Assembly: GCF_900107235.1 (NCBI RefSeq)
Contig: NZ_FNPF01000013.1
Span: forward strand, 48,974-112,973
DNA length: 64,000 bases
From: Citreimonas salinaria
Lineage (GTDB): Bacteria; Pseudomonadota; Alphaproteobacteria; Rhodobacterales; Rhodobacteraceae
Direction of reading: 5' to 3'
Shown here: in pieces, positions 44,318-53,457 of the stretch
Layout of the letters: each line of letters starts with the position of its first letter
Position numbering within the stretch: the first letter of the stretch is position 1
Translations under genes and position numbers: made by a program
Notes under the pieces: model-generated
Told to the model about the DNA's origin: nothing
Databases searched by the model: none
What the model saw: the letters and a program-made list of their open reading frames with translations, nothing else

Positions 44318-44728
44318 TCAGAGGGCGTCCGAGCCCTGCGCGTGCGGGTCGAAGGCGCTTTCGGTCGGGAAGGGGCTGATGCGCCTTGCGACCGTTCCGG
44401 CCGGCGATGCGGCGGCGCCCTCGCGCGGGATGAACGACCACTGGGCCTTGTCGATGTGGCGGCCGGTCGACCATTCGTCCTCGGGCTCGGGCTGGCGGCG
44501 TGCCGAGAGCATGCCGCCTTCCATCAGGCGCAGGGCGATCAGGCAGCCGACGATCACGAGGGCCGCGCCGCCGACATAGGCAAAGGCGATGCTGGACAGC
44601 CAGCCCATGCCGATTGCGCGTGCCAGCATCAGGCAGGTCGTGCAGCACGTGGCGATCAGGCCAAGAAGCTGTCCGAAGCTCATGCAGCGATCGTCCGAGG
44701 GCTGGCCGTTCCGCTTTGCACAATCCAT
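44318..44728 (-). CDS. Small membrane protein of unknown function
   Basis: Protein of 136 aa with two hydrophobic helices (QLLGLIATCCTTCLMLARAI and IAFAYVGGAALVIVGCLIAL) joined by a short loop, followed by a charged cytoplasmic tail with FIPREG and SPFPTESAFDPH segments. AAGGAACG lies before the start. It is convergent with hisD. No family recognised. Confidence 0.55.
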   Translation of the reverse strand: MDCAKRNGQPSDDRCMSFGQLLGLIATCCTTCLMLARAIGMGWLSSIAFAYVGGAALVIVGCLIALRLMEGGMLSARRQPEPEDEWSTGRHIDKAQWSFIPREGAAASPAGTVARRISPFPTESAFDPHAQGSDAL

Positions 44729-44906
44729 GCGATCGTTCCTTCATTCCCGGCGCCGACGGATCGGGTCTTCCCGCATCGTCCGGCAGCGCTCCGCACAACC
44801 ATGACGCTAGCGGGCAATTCTTACGCAAACGTTAATGTGCGGCCGGGATCGCATGGACCGCCGGCGCCGGGCACGCTAATCCGGGTGCATCAGTCAAAGG
44901 ATCGCG

Positions 44907-45383
44907 GTGATGACCCGTATCGCGCATATCGACCTGGATGACAGCAACCTGCCGCCGCCGACCCCCGAGATCGAGCAGGAGCGCCGGGTGGCCATGTTCG
45001 ACCTGCTCGAGGAGAACAGCTTTGCGCTGCCCGGGTCCGAAGAGGGCGCGGAGCAGGGGCCCTACGCGGTGCACCTGTCGATCCGCGACAAGCGGCTGGT
45101 CTTCGACGTCGGCATCGAGGCCGGCCGGCCCGCGGTCACGTTCCACCTGTCGCTGTCGCCCTTCCGACAGGTCGTGAAGGACTACTTCCAGATATGCAAA
45201 AGCTACTTCGACGCGGTCCGGACGTTGCCGCCCGGCCAGATCGAGACCATCGACAACGCCCGCCGGGCCATCCACGACGAGGGGGGGCGCATACTGAAGG
45301 AGCGGCTGGACGGAAAGGCGGTCATCGACGACGCCACCGCGCGGCGGCTGTTCACGCTGGTCTGCGTGCTGCATGACACCTGA
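44907..45383 (+). CDS. UPF0262 family protein
   Basis: Protein of 158 aa matching UPF0262: ARIAHIDLDDS-like start, ERRVAMFDLLEENSF and the C-terminal IETIDNARRAIHDEG followed by LFTLVCVLH. The family is alphaproteobacterial and of unknown function. Two ATGs at 44907 and 44910 are both possible. Confidence 0.88.
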   Translation: MMTRIAHIDLDDSNLPPPTPEIEQERRVAMFDLLEENSFALPGSEEGAEQGPYAVHLSIRDKRLVFDVGIEAGRPAVTFHLSLSPFRQVVKDYFQICKSYFDAVRTLPPGQIETIDNARRAIHDEGGRILKERLDGKAVIDDATARRLFTLVCVLHDT

Positions 45384-45425
45384 GATCCGCCCGCGCATCA
45401 CCCCTGCATCAAGGAAGGACAGATC

Positions 45426-46310
45426 ATGAGGATCGCAACCGCCGCCTACCCGATGGAATTCCTGACCGGCTGGAAGACCTACGCGGACAAGCTGACGGAC
45501 TGGGTCACGGACGCCGCGGGGCAGGGCGCCGAACTGCTGGTCTTTCCCGAATACGGCGCGATGGAGCTGGCGACGCTGGCCGGGGCCGAGGCGGCGGGCG
45601 ACCTCGAACGCTCGCTTCACGTGGTGTCGAACCGGCTGGCGGACGCGGACGGGCTGCACGCGGACCTAGCGGCGCGGCACGGGGTGCACATCCTTGCGGC
45701 CTCGGCCCCGTGCTTCGATGCCGAGCAGGGCGAGAGGCCTGTCAACCGCGCGCGGCTGTTCGCGCCGCAGGGGGGCATGGGCGTGCAGGACAAGCAGATC
45801 ATGACCCGGTTCGAGCGCGAGGAATGGGGCGTCGCCCCCGGGGGGCCGTTGCGCCTGTTCGACACCGCGCTTGGGCGGGTCGGGATCCTGATCTGCTACG
45901 ATTCCGAGTTTCCGCTGCTGGGCCGGGCGCTGGCCGATGCGGACCTGATCCTCGTGCCCTCGTGCACCGAAGCGCTGACCGGCTACAGCCGGGTGCGCAT
46001 CGGCGCGCAGGCCCGTGCGCTGGAGAACCAGTGCGTCACGGTCATGTCCTCGACCGTCGGCGATTGCCCGTGGTCCGAGGCGGTGGACACCAACACCGGC
46101 ACGGGCGGCGTATTCGGCCCGCCGGATACGGGCTTTCCGCCGACGGGCGTGATCGCCGAGGGCACGATGAACGCGCCGGGCTGGACGCTGGCCGATGTCG
46201 ACCTCGCCACGGTGGCCGAGGTGCGCGACGACGGGGTGGTGCTGAACCGCACGCATTGGGACGACCAGTCCGGCCGCGACATGCCGCCCGTGCCAGAGCG
46301 CCTGCGCTGA
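45426..46310 (+). CDS. Nitrilase-superfamily carbon-nitrogen hydrolase
   Basis: Enzyme of 294 aa. The catalytic triad is visible: Glu in FPEYGAME, Lys in DKQIMTRFE and Cys in ILICYDSEFP. It hydrolyses a C-N bond of an amide or nitrile; the sub-branch resembles predicted omega-amidase or acylamide hydrolases but cannot be fixed. It lies between UPF0262 and infA, where related genomes often have a low-molecular-weight phosphatase gene. AAGGAAGGACAG precedes the ATG. Confidence 0.9.
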   Translation: MRIATAAYPMEFLTGWKTYADKLTDWVTDAAGQGAELLVFPEYGAMELATLAGAEAAGDLERSLHVVSNRLADADGLHADLAARHGVHILAASAPCFDAEQGERPVNRARLFAPQGGMGVQDKQIMTRFEREEWGVAPGGPLRLFDTALGRVGILICYDSEFPLLGRALADADLILVPSCTEALTGYSRVRIGAQARALENQCVTVMSSTVGDCPWSEAVDTNTGTGGVFGPPDTGFPPTGVIAEGTMNAPGWTLADVDLATVAEVRDDGVVLNRTHWDDQSGRDMPPVPERLR

Positions 46311-46405
46311 CCCCTGCGGCCATTTGCAGCTTGAATCCGAAGCGCTGCCGGCCCATATAACAGCGCGTTCCGCATGTGAGCGGGACCGCTATGCAAGGAG
46401 AGATC

Positions 46406-46624
46406 ATGGCCAAGGAAGACACGCTCGAATTCCCCGGTGTCGTGAAGGAACTTCTGCCCAACGCGACATTTCGGGTCGAGCTTGAGAACGGCCATGAGAT
46501 CATCGCGCACACGGCAGGCAAGATGCGCAAGAACCGGATCCGGGTTCTTGCCGGCGACAAGGTCCAGGTCGAGATGACGCCCTACGACCTGACCAAGGGA
46601 CGGATCAACTACCGCTTCAAGTGA
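46406..46624 (+). CDS. infA: Translation initiation factor IF-1
   Basis: OB-fold protein of 72 aa, full length, that binds the ribosomal A site during initiation with IF-2 and IF-3. Sequence [20 protein letters not shown], then [19 protein letters not shown] and GRINYRFK is near universal. Start ATG at 46406 behind AAGGAGAG. A strong terminator follows. Confidence 0.98.
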   Translation: MAKEDTLEFPGVVKELLPNATFRVELENGHEIIAHTAGKMRKNRIRVLAGDKVQVEMTPYDLTKGRINYRFK

Positions 46625-46647
46625 TCGCGCCGTATTGCGATCCGTGA

Positions 46648-46671
46648 CGCCGGGCCAGCGCCCGGCGTTTT
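46648..46671 (+). terminator. Intrinsic terminator of infA
   Basis: CGCCGGGC and GCCCGGCG pair over a 4-base loop (CAGC), followed by TTTT, 24 bp after the infA stop. Classic rho-independent terminator. Confidence 0.85.
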
Positions 46672-46766
46672 GCGTTGCACCGCGCGCCGGCACCGCCGCC
46701 CTGCCTTCCACCGATTGAAGCACGCGCGCCGGCGCGATATGCCGGGCGCGACACCGGAGACCTCAC

Positions 46767-47369
46767 ATGCCCGACCGCCCCAAGCTCATCCTCGGATCCG
46801 GCAGCCCGCGAAGGCGCGACCTGCTGGCGCAGCTGGGAATCGTCGCCGATGCGATCCGCCCGCCCGAGATCGACGAGACGCCGCACCGCGCCGAACTGCC
46901 GCGCCCCTATTGCGTGCGCCTTGCGGCCGAGAAGGCCCGCGGGGTCGAGGCGGACGTCGACGACGTGGTGCTGTCGGCCGACACGACCGTCGCGATGGGC
47001 CGCCGGATCATGGGCAAGCCTGTCGATGCCGACGAGGCGGCGGCGTTCCTGCGCGCGCTTGCGGGCCGACGGCACCGGGTGGTCACGGCGGTGGCCGTGC
47101 GCCGGGGCGACCGGCTGTGGCAGCGCGACGTGGTGACCCAGGTAAAGATGAAGCCGCTGTCGGACGCCGAGATCGCCGCCTACATCGCCACCGGCGACTG
47201 GCGCGGCAAGGCCGGCGGCTACGGCATCCAGGGGCCGGCGGGCGCCTTCGTGCCGTGGATCAACGGCTCGTTCCCGGCGGTCGTGGGACTGCCGCTGGCC
47301 GAAACGGCGGGCCTGCTGCGCGCAGCGGGCTACCCGGTTCTGGAGATGATGACCGAGGTGGCGGCATGA
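46767..47369 (+). CDS. maf: Maf-type nucleoside triphosphate pyrophosphatase
   Basis: Protein of 200 aa of the Maf/YhdE family. Landmarks: the N-terminal [14 protein letters not shown] phosphate loop, the acidic [11 protein letters not shown] and [19 protein letters not shown]. Maf proteins hydrolyse dTTP/UTP or modified nucleotides to monophosphates and limit misincorporation. It overlaps the RNase E/G gene by 4 bp. Confidence 0.93.
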   Translation: MPDRPKLILGSGSPRRRDLLAQLGIVADAIRPPEIDETPHRAELPRPYCVRLAAEKARGVEADVDDVVLSADTTVAMGRRIMGKPVDADEAAAFLRALAGRRHRVVTAVAVRRGDRLWQRDVVTQVKMKPLSDAEIAAYIATGDWRGKAGGYGIQGPAGAFVPWINGSFPAVVGLPLAETAGLLRAAGYPVLEMMTEVAA

Positions 47370-48400
47370 AGGGACGGCTGATCGCGCTGGATCATTGGCA
47401 GGGCCGCGAGGCGGCGGCGCTGATGGTGGACGGGCGGCTCGAGGATCTGCTGATCGACGCCGACCGCCCGCGCCCCGGGCACATCTACCGCGCGGTGGCC
47501 GACCGGCCGCTGAAGGGGCAGGGCGGCATGTTCCTGCGCACGCCCGACGGCAGCGCCTTCCTGCGCGGCGCCAAGGGCATGGTGCCCGGCGACCGGTTGC
47601 TGGTGCAGGTCACGGGATACGCCGAGGGCGACAAGGCCATTCCCGTCACCGACCGGCTGCTGTTCAAGTCGCGATATGCCATCGTCACGCCCGGCGCGCC
47701 GGGGACCAACGTCTCGCGCCGCATCCGCGACGAGGATGCGCGGGACGAAATCCTGGCCGCCGCGCATGACGCTCTGGCGGGCGCGCCGCTGCCCGAGGCC
47801 GCGGGGCTGATCCTGCGTTCGTCCTGCGAAACCGCATCGGCCGAGGACATCGCCGAGGACGTGGCCGCGATGGCCGCCCTTGCCGCGCAGGTGCTGGCGG
47901 ATCCGGGCGCCGAGCCGGAACTGCTGGTCGAGGGCGACGGGCCGCACACGCTGGCCTGGCGCGATTGGGTCGAGCCGGCCGAGATCGACGGGGACGACGG
48001 CAGCTTTGCCCGCCACGGCGTGGACGAGGCGCTCGAGGCGCTTCTGTCCCCGCGCGTCGATCTGTCGGGTGGCGCGTGGATGATGATCGAACCGACCTCG
48101 GCTCTGGTGGCGGTGGACATCAACACCGGCGCCGACGGATCGCCCGCCGCGGGCCTCAAGGCCAACATCGCCGCGTTCCGCGACCTGCCGCGCCAGCTGC
48201 GCCTGCGCGGTCTTGGCGGGCAGATCGTGGCCGACCCGGCGCCGAGCCCCAAGAAGGAACGCAAGCAGCTGGACCAGGTGCTGCGCGCGGGTCTGAAGCG
48301 CGAGACGACGGAATCAGTGCTGGCCGGCTGGACCGCGATGGGCCTGGTCGAGATCCAGCGCAAGCGCGACCGCCTTCCCCTGACGGAGATCCTGCGATGA
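47366..48400 (+). CDS. Ribonuclease E/G family protein, short form
   Basis: Protein of 344 aa in the RNase E/G family; the core catalytic segment [12 protein letters not shown] carries the first metal-binding Asp, and [11 protein letters not shown] contains the position of the second. It is much shorter than E. coli RNase G (489 aa), as is common for this second RNase E/G copy in Rhodobacterales, and lacks the Zn-link and C-terminal parts. Probably processes RNA, but activity is less certain than for full-length enzymes. ATG overlaps the maf stop. Confidence 0.85.
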   Translation: MKGRLIALDHWQGREAAALMVDGRLEDLLIDADRPRPGHIYRAVADRPLKGQGGMFLRTPDGSAFLRGAKGMVPGDRLLVQVTGYAEGDKAIPVTDRLLFKSRYAIVTPGAPGTNVSRRIRDEDARDEILAAAHDALAGAPLPEAAGLILRSSCETASAEDIAEDVAAMAALAAQVLADPGAEPELLVEGDGPHTLAWRDWVEPAEIDGDDGSFARHGVDEALEALLSPRVDLSGGAWMMIEPTSALVAVDINTGADGSPAAGLKANIAAFRDLPRQLRLRGLGGQIVADPAPSPKKERKQLDQVLRAGLKRETTESVLAGWTAMGLVEIQRKRDRLPLTEILR

Positions 48401-48410
48401 TTTGCCCCCG

Positions 48411-48593
48411 ATGAGTTGCCCCGTCTGCAAGCGCAAGACAGATGCCGCGTACCGGCCCTTCTGCTCGAAGCGGTGCGCCGATATCGATCTGGCGAAGTGG
48501 ATGACCGGCAGCTACGCGATTCCGTCCGACGACCCCGAGGATCTCGAGGCGGCGGAACGCGCCCTCGAGCAACAGCAAAGAAAGCCCCACTGA
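48411..48593 (+). CDS. yacG: DNA gyrase inhibitor / zinc-binding YacG
   Basis: Protein of 60 aa with the four zinc cysteines C3, C6, C18 and C22 (CPVC...FCSKRC) and the family end segment WMTGSYAIP. YacG binds gyrase B and blocks its action in E. coli. The ATG follows 10 bp after the RNase stop and the stop is joined to the next start. Confidence 0.92.
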   Translation: MSCPVCKRKTDAAYRPFCSKRCADIDLAKWMTGSYAIPSDDPEDLEAAERALEQQQRKPH

Positions 48594-49852
48594 TGTTCGA
48601 CGATACCCTTCTGGCCGAAATCCGCGCCCGCTTTGCCCACGTGGACACCTGCCCGCTGAGCGGCCCGCGCATCTTCTTCGAGAACGCGGGCGGGGCGCTG
48701 ACGCTGAACAGCGTGGTGGACACTTCGGCGCTGTATGCGGCGATCCCGGACAACCAGGGGCGCGACAACCCGGCCTCGCGCGCGCTGGTCGAGGTGATCG
48801 ACCGGGCGCGGGACGACGTGCGGCTGTTCTTCAACGCCACGGGCGGCGCCGTGGTCGTCGGCGAAAGCGGCACCGAGCTGCTGTTCCGGCTGGTGCGGGA
48901 TGCCTGTACCGGCGCCGCGCCGGGCGGCGTCGTGCTGGGCTCGACCGTCGAACACCCGGCCTCGCGCGGGGCCTGCACCCGCTGGGCCGACGAGACGGGG
49001 CGCGCCTACGTGCAGGTGCCGCACGATGACGCGACCGGACAGGTGACGGCCGAGGCCTATGCCGCGCATGTCACGCCCGAGACGCGGGTGGCGACGATCC
49101 TGCACACCTCGCCGGTGACCGGCATGGCCAACGACCTGCCCGCGATCGCCGCCGCGATCCGTGCCGTCGCGCCCGAGGCCTTCATCATCGTGGACGGCAT
49201 CCAGCACGCCAGCCACGGCCGGATCGACTTGTCGCAGGCGGATGTCGACGGCTACGTTATCTCGCCCTATAAGGTGTTCTCGCGCCACGGCTATGGCGTG
49301 GCATGGGCATCCGACCGCCTCACCGCTTTGCGCCACGACACGCTGCCCGGCGGACCTGCGCGGAACTGGGAGCAGGGCACCCGCGACACCGGCGCCTATG
49401 CGACCTTCTCGGACGTGGTGGCCTATTTCGACTGGCTGGGCGGGCGCGTCGGGGGCACCGGCGAGCCGCGCCAGCGGATCGAGGCCGCCGGCACCGCGAT
49501 CGCCCAGCACGAATCCGCGCTGACCCACGCGATGATCAACGGCACCGACAACCTGCCGGGGCTGCGCGCGCTGCCGGGCGTGGGCATCGTCGGCGGCGCG
49601 GACAATGCCGCGCGCGAGGGGCTGGTCTGCTTCTGGCTGGAGCATGTGGACTCGGCCCGGATCGTCGAGGCGCTGAACGAGGCCGGCATCCGCACGCATA
49701 TCCGCCGGGCCGATCACTATTCCGGCACGATCCTGAAGCCGCTGGGGCGGCCGGATTGCGTGCGCGTGTCCCTGTGCCACTACAACAGCCTTGCCGAGGT
49801 GCGGGCCTTTCTGGACGCGATGCGCGGGATCGCAGCGGAGTCGGGGGCTTAG
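48593..49852 (+). CDS. Class-V aminotransferase/cysteine desulfurase-like PLP enzyme
   Basis: PLP-dependent enzyme of 419 aa. The PLP-binding aspartate is in IIVDGIQHASHG and the Schiff-base lysine in ISPYKVFSRHG. The overall form follows CsdA-like class-V enzymes, but the histidine/cysteine set needed for desulfurase action is not clear, so amino-acid aminotransferase, lyase or desulfurase are all possible. ATG shares a base with the yacG stop. Confidence 0.85.
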   Translation: MFDDTLLAEIRARFAHVDTCPLSGPRIFFENAGGALTLNSVVDTSALYAAIPDNQGRDNPASRALVEVIDRARDDVRLFFNATGGAVVVGESGTELLFRLVRDACTGAAPGGVVLGSTVEHPASRGACTRWADETGRAYVQVPHDDATGQVTAEAYAAHVTPETRVATILHTSPVTGMANDLPAIAAAIRAVAPEAFIIVDGIQHASHGRIDLSQADVDGYVISPYKVFSRHGYGVAWASDRLTALRHDTLPGGPARNWEQGTRDTGAYATFSDVVAYFDWLGGRVGGTGEPRQRIEAAGTAIAQHESALTHAMINGTDNLPGLRALPGVGIVGGADNAAREGLVCFWLEHVDSARIVEALNEAGIRTHIRRADHYSGTILKPLGRPDCVRVSLCHYNSLAEVRAFLDAMRGIAAESGA

Positions 49853-50033
49853 CCTCCACCGCCTGCGGCGGCTTCCCCAAGGAGTTCCGACAGAAGACGT
49901 GCGGCGCGCGGAGCCGGTACCGCCGCGCCCTGCCTGCGCGAGCAGGGGGCCGTGCCCGCCGTGGCGATCTGCCGTCTGAACCTGGACCGCCTTGCGTCGT
50001 TGTCGCCCTGAAGCCGACAACGGAGGACGTGGA

Positions 50034-50786
50034 ATGGCCGAGGCGAAAAAGACCGACCCGAAGCTGTGGGAGAAGGTGAAGGAGGAGATTACTGCCTCCT
50101 CGAAGGGTGGTCGGAAGGGGCAATGGTCCGCCCGGAAGGCGCAGATGGCGGTGCAGGAATACAAGCGGCGCGGCGGCGGCTATGCCGATGACGGGCCGGA
50201 CCAGGAGGAAACGCACCTTCACGAATGGACCGAGGAAGAATGGGGGACCAAGTCAGGCGAGGAATCGCTCGAGTCGGGCGAGCGTTACCTGCCGAAGGAG
50301 GTCCGGCTGCTGCTGACCGAGGATGAATACGACCGCTCGACGCAGCGCAAGAAGGGCACGAGCGGCCAGTTTTCCGGCCAGCCCGAGGACGTGAAGCGCA
50401 AGGCGGCCAAGATCCGCAAGAGCGGACCGACCCGGAAGATGATCGAGGAGCGCGCTTCGGAGCTGAAGATCCAGGGCCGGTCCTCGATGGGCAAGCATGC
50501 GCTTCTCCGGGCGATCGATGACGCCACGGACGAGAACGGTCGCGCCCCGGGATCGCGCGCCTCTCTGGATGCGATGACCAAGGGCGAGTTGCAGGACAAG
50601 GCGCGCGAGCGTGGCATCGACGGCCGCAGTGGAATGTCGAAGGACGACCTGGTCGAGGTGCTTGCGGATGGCGATAGCGGCCTTGACGGCAAGAGCAGGA
50701 ACGAGCTCTACCGTATGGCGCAGGCGCGCGACATCGACGGGCGCAGCCGCATGTCGCGGGACGAGCTGGTGCAGGCGCTGTCGTGA
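50034..50786 (+). CDS. DUF5872 / SAP-like DNA-associated protein
   Basis: Protein of 250 aa, very charged. Residues 1-60 (KLWEKVKEEITASSKGGRKG, QWSARKAQ) match the DUF5872 type. The second half has three short repeats of Rho-N/SAP-like helices: RKMIEERASELKIQGRSSMG, GELQDKARERGIDGRSGMSK and NELYRMAQARDIDGRSRMSR, which suggest nucleic-acid binding. It stands alone with a GGAGGACGTGGA ribosome site. Function unknown. Confidence 0.75.
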   Translation: MAEAKKTDPKLWEKVKEEITASSKGGRKGQWSARKAQMAVQEYKRRGGGYADDGPDQEETHLHEWTEEEWGTKSGEESLESGERYLPKEVRLLLTEDEYDRSTQRKKGTSGQFSGQPEDVKRKAAKIRKSGPTRKMIEERASELKIQGRSSMGKHALLRAIDDATDENGRAPGSRASLDAMTKGELQDKARERGIDGRSGMSKDDLVEVLADGDSGLDGKSRNELYRMAQARDIDGRSRMSRDELVQALS

Positions 50787-50960
50787 CGGTGCGGCGACGC
50801 CACATGGCGACGTCTATCGAGGGAACACCACTGCACAGTCACGCGGCGCTGGCCTATCGCGCGTGAAACGGCGCCTCGGATAGCAATGGCATCTAGTCTG
50901 AGCGACCATCAAGCGATGGCCGGTCGCCTACTCCTGCGGTTCGCCGATGTTCACAATTTT

Positions 50961-51044
50961 GGTGGGCGACCTAGGAATCGAACCTAGCGTGCGTCTCCGC
51001 GAGGGAGTTACAGTCCCCTGCCACACCTTGCGGCCTGTCGCCCA
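50961..51044 (-). tRNA. tRNA-Tyr (anticodon GTA)
   Basis: Type II tRNA of 84 nt with encoded CCA. Acceptor GGGCGAC/GTCGCCC, D stem GCC/GGC, anticodon arm with CTGTAAC (anticodon GTA), a long variable arm (GCGGAGACGC), T arm CTAGG-TTCGATT-CCTAG. The long variable arm is as expected for bacterial tRNA-Tyr. Confidence 0.96.
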
Positions 51045-51148
51045 CCGGCACCGTAAGTTCCGGTGTGTCAATGACTTGGCGCGATGACCTGCCGCATCCT
51101 TTAAGCTTCTGAGAGGCTCACCCTCAGTTACTTCGAGTATGCTTGGTA

Positions 51149-51181
51149 GTGTAAGGGCGAATCACCTGTCAACCCTTACAC
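51149..51181. terminator. Inverted repeat after the phage-like leftward operon
   Basis: GTGTAAGGG (51149-51157) and CCCTTACAC (51173-51181) are perfect complements over a 15-base loop, touching the stop codon of the interrupted gene. Likely a 3'-end structure for the leftward operon; no T tract. Confidence 0.45.
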
Positions 51182-51673
51182 TCACGGACAGTGCCCTTGC
51201 GCCTCGCTGAGATGCGACTTGTAGGCTTCGAGTTCTGCCGTGCTCGCTGAGGCGAGGAAGTTAAGTTCTCGGCTTTCCCAACCCCTCTTGAAGCCTTCTG
51301 CCAGCGTCCGCTTTTCAGCGTCTGTTTTCTCGCATGGGAAGCAGAGGCGCATGAGGTTTTGGAACAGGTGCCACGCATGGGCCTTGGCGTTCCGATAGAT
51401 GAAGCGCACAGCGCCATCGGCTTCGACAAGGATGTGCCCCCTGCGGTCGGCTTCAGCGCGACGGTCGGTGCGCCCCAAGTAAGCGCGGACAGCTTCGCTC
51501 TAGAATTCAGGTCCCAGGATGATCGGATTGGGATAGCCCCCAGCGGCGCTGAGCGCGTCGCTGAGGTTGGTCTTCTTTTCCGCACGAGTATGCGCCGGGT
51601 GCGGCAGTGGCCCTACTTGCAGCGCCGCTGTGCGGCTACCCGCTGCCCTGCTAGTTTGGGCCTCACCGGTCAT
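51182..51673 (-). pseudogene. Gene split by an in-frame amber codon
   Basis: From the ATG at 51673 the frame reads 57 codons to ...GYPNPIILGPEF, then TAG (51500-51502), then stays open for 106 codons: SEAVRAYLGRTDRRAEADRR ... FKRGWESRELNFLASASTAE to the stop at 51182. The halves are in the same frame and no base needs to be added or lost. The second half alone has no ATG. Either a recent nonsense mutation or a suppressed amber. The start overlaps the end of the 99-aa gene, as in an operon. Two cysteines (CFPCEK) are in the second half. No family recognised. Confidence 0.55.
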
Positions 51674-51962
51674 CCAGCGCATCGACGTCAACAGGGAAGT
51701 CTAGCGCGGCATACGCCGGGGTTCCCGAGAAGACATGAGGCCCCTCGGGTTCAACGGGTTGCACCCGGTTCGACGTCACGACTTTGACCGCGTTCCCAAT
51801 GTCGGTTGCTGTCGCCTCATTCTTTTCAAGTTTGGCGATCAGGGCGCGTATCAGTAGGCCGTTAAGTTTCTCCAGGTCTGCGCGAGTAGCGTTGAGATCG
51901 GTCGGCGTCATCGCGGTTTTGTTCGAAACGGCTATGTCGTCGTCATTTGCATTGGTCATCAT
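51663..51962 (-). CDS. Hypothetical 99-aa protein, possibly small terminase-like
   Basis: Acidic protein of 99 aa. The segment DLEKLNGLLIRALIAKLEKN followed by EATATDIGNAVKVVTSNRVQ has the pattern of small terminase subunits of T7-like phages (a helical part and a helix-turn-helix-like stretch), but the match is only by eye. Its ATG directly follows the TAG of the 303-aa gene. If correct it marks a phage remnant. Confidence 0.45.
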   Translation of the reverse strand: MMTNANDDDIAVSNKTAMTPTDLNATRADLEKLNGLLIRALIAKLEKNEATATDIGNAVKVVTSNRVQPVEPEGPHVFSGTPAYAALDFPVDVDALDDR

Positions 51963-52874
51963 CTAATGTTCTTTCTGAAAATGTCTGCTGAGGCCGGACG
52001 TGTCTTCGCCTTGCGGAAGACCGAGAGCCTCGGAAGCCTTGCTGAGAAGGCGGCAATCGGAGAGCCAATCGCTCCCCATTGCGTGTTGGATTGCCATGCG
52101 GAGTTCGCCTCCGATGGCTCGGACAAGAGAAGCGGACCGCCAAAGATCGAGCCTCTTTGTCTTTGTTATCGTTTCGGTAATGGGGCGAGGTAGGTTCTCG
52201 TCGGGATTGTCCGAGACGTACCAAGGGCGCTCCCAAGCAATAACCTTTTCCTCGGTGGTCGCCTTGGTGAAACATGAGTTCGCTAATACGAACCGTCCTG
52301 CCCCCGTGTCTACGAAGCGATTACGTTCCTCTGTGAACCGCTTCCGGCTCCCCTCGGGCATTGTCCATTTGAACTCAGCCCATAGCCTAATTGCCATGTG
52401 TCGTAGCATGGCGTCCGACAGAGAATGCCCTCGTCGGTGCAGGTAGTGCGAGAGGATCACCCAGCCTTTGGCTTGCTGAGTGTACCCCGAGACCCCCTCT
52501 AGACGGTAGAAGGGTAGCGCATAGGAAGGGTGGTGGTGTACCTTCCGTTGGCCCTCTGCCCATGCCAGCCTGAAAGCCTTGCGGTCACTGTTGGTCGTCA
52601 ACAGGTCCTGTTCCAGCCAAGCCTTAACGGCTTCCTCTACTGCCCTAAGTTCCGCTGGTGCCGGAAGCTTCATTGTCGGATGACCAAAGCGCCTGTATCG
52701 CTGTGCATGGGTATAGCAGTAGGGATAGAGGTCATGGCGCTTTCTTGCGCAACCCGCTACCGCGCATGGAAGATCGCGGTTCGCTTTCTTGGATAGCGCC
52801 AAGGCAACCGCCCGTCTTTCTCTATCCTTCCTTGATCGCCTTCGGGTCGTGGGCAAAAATGAACGGTTACGCAT
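51963..52874 (-). CDS. Hypothetical protein with zinc-like cysteine motif
   Basis: Protein of 303 aa. Near residue 37 it has CAVAGCARKRHDLYPYCYTH, then QRYRRFGHP, a C-x4-C...C-x2-H arrangement seen in many phage and homing-endonuclease-associated zinc ribbons. The remainder is helical and basic (GEL/SHYLHRRGHSLSDAMLRHM). No catalytic motif recognised. It overlaps the HNH gene by 8 bp and is joined to the 99-aa gene, so it is part of a leftward operon. Confidence 0.55.
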   Translation of the reverse strand: MRNRSFLPTTRRRSRKDRERRAVALALSKKANRDLPCAVAGCARKRHDLYPYCYTHAQRYRRFGHPTMKLPAPAELRAVEEAVKAWLEQDLLTTNSDRKAFRLAWAEGQRKVHHHPSYALPFYRLEGVSGYTQQAKGWVILSHYLHRRGHSLSDAMLRHMAIRLWAEFKWTMPEGSRKRFTEERNRFVDTGAGRFVLANSCFTKATTEEKVIAWERPWYVSDNPDENLPRPITETITKTKRLDLWRSASLVRAIGGELRMAIQHAMGSDWLSDCRLLSKASEALGLPQGEDTSGLSRHFQKEH

Positions 52875-53457
52875 TAGCCCGATGATTTGAAACGTGATAA
52901 CGATTATCGAATAGGAACGAGAGGAAATTGAGAGAGGTCACCGCAAGTAGCTCCGTGGGGAACCGGAAGTTGAACGCGGCCCCACCTTCGGACGAGAAGA
53001 ACGACACGGAATAGTTGCCATCTTCTGTTTTCTCGTAACTGCCGTAACTTGAACAGTCCTTGCTCTGCATTCGGTTTTCCATGTTCTCGCTATGCGTTGC
53101 CGCTCGAAGGTTGACAGGCCGGTTGTCGAAGGGAATGCGGTTTATGTGGTCGATTAGCTTCGGCGGCACTTCCTCGTACTTGAGAAGCCAGATCAGCCGA
53201 TGAAGCATTATACGAACCGGCCCCAGGTCGGGGTGGGTGACCCCCAAGATAATGTGGGGCATCTTGAGGCACGGCTTCTTTCCAACAAGTGTGCCCGGAT
53301 ACCTCCGATTGAAGTTGATTTGGGCGAGCGCCGACTGGAAATGATTGCGAGGGCGCTCTTTCCAGTAAATGCGGCCTTTGTCGATCTCGGTGGTGTCGAA
53401 ACAGGCTCGGAGAAAATCGAGGTTCTCCGGTCGTAACAGTCGGTCGGTCTTGTTCAT
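52867..53457 (-). CDS. HNH homing-type endonuclease
   Basis: Protein of 196 aa. HNH core: LHRLIWLLKYEEVPPKLIDH followed by INRIPFDNRPVNLR and the NLR/NxxN motif THSENMENR, as in HNH_3-type phage homing endonucleases. It would nick or cut DNA with metal help; such genes spread between phages. First gene of the leftward operon. No AP2-type DNA-binding tail is evident after the core. Confidence 0.85.
   Translation of the reverse strand: MNKTDRLLRPENLDFLRACFDTTEIDKGRIYWKERPRNHFQSALAQINFNRRYPGTLVGKKPCLKMPHIILGVTHPDLGPVRIMLHRLIWLLKYEEVPPKLIDHINRIPFDNRPVNLRAATHSENMENRMQSKDCSSYGSYEKTEDGNYSVSFFSSEGGAAFNFRFPTELLAVTSLNFLSFLFDNRYHVSNHRANA

Noticed and set aside
41055..49852. Novelty in the murA-to-aminotransferase block
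   Set aside because: Order and products are those of an ordinary Rhodobacterales chromosome.
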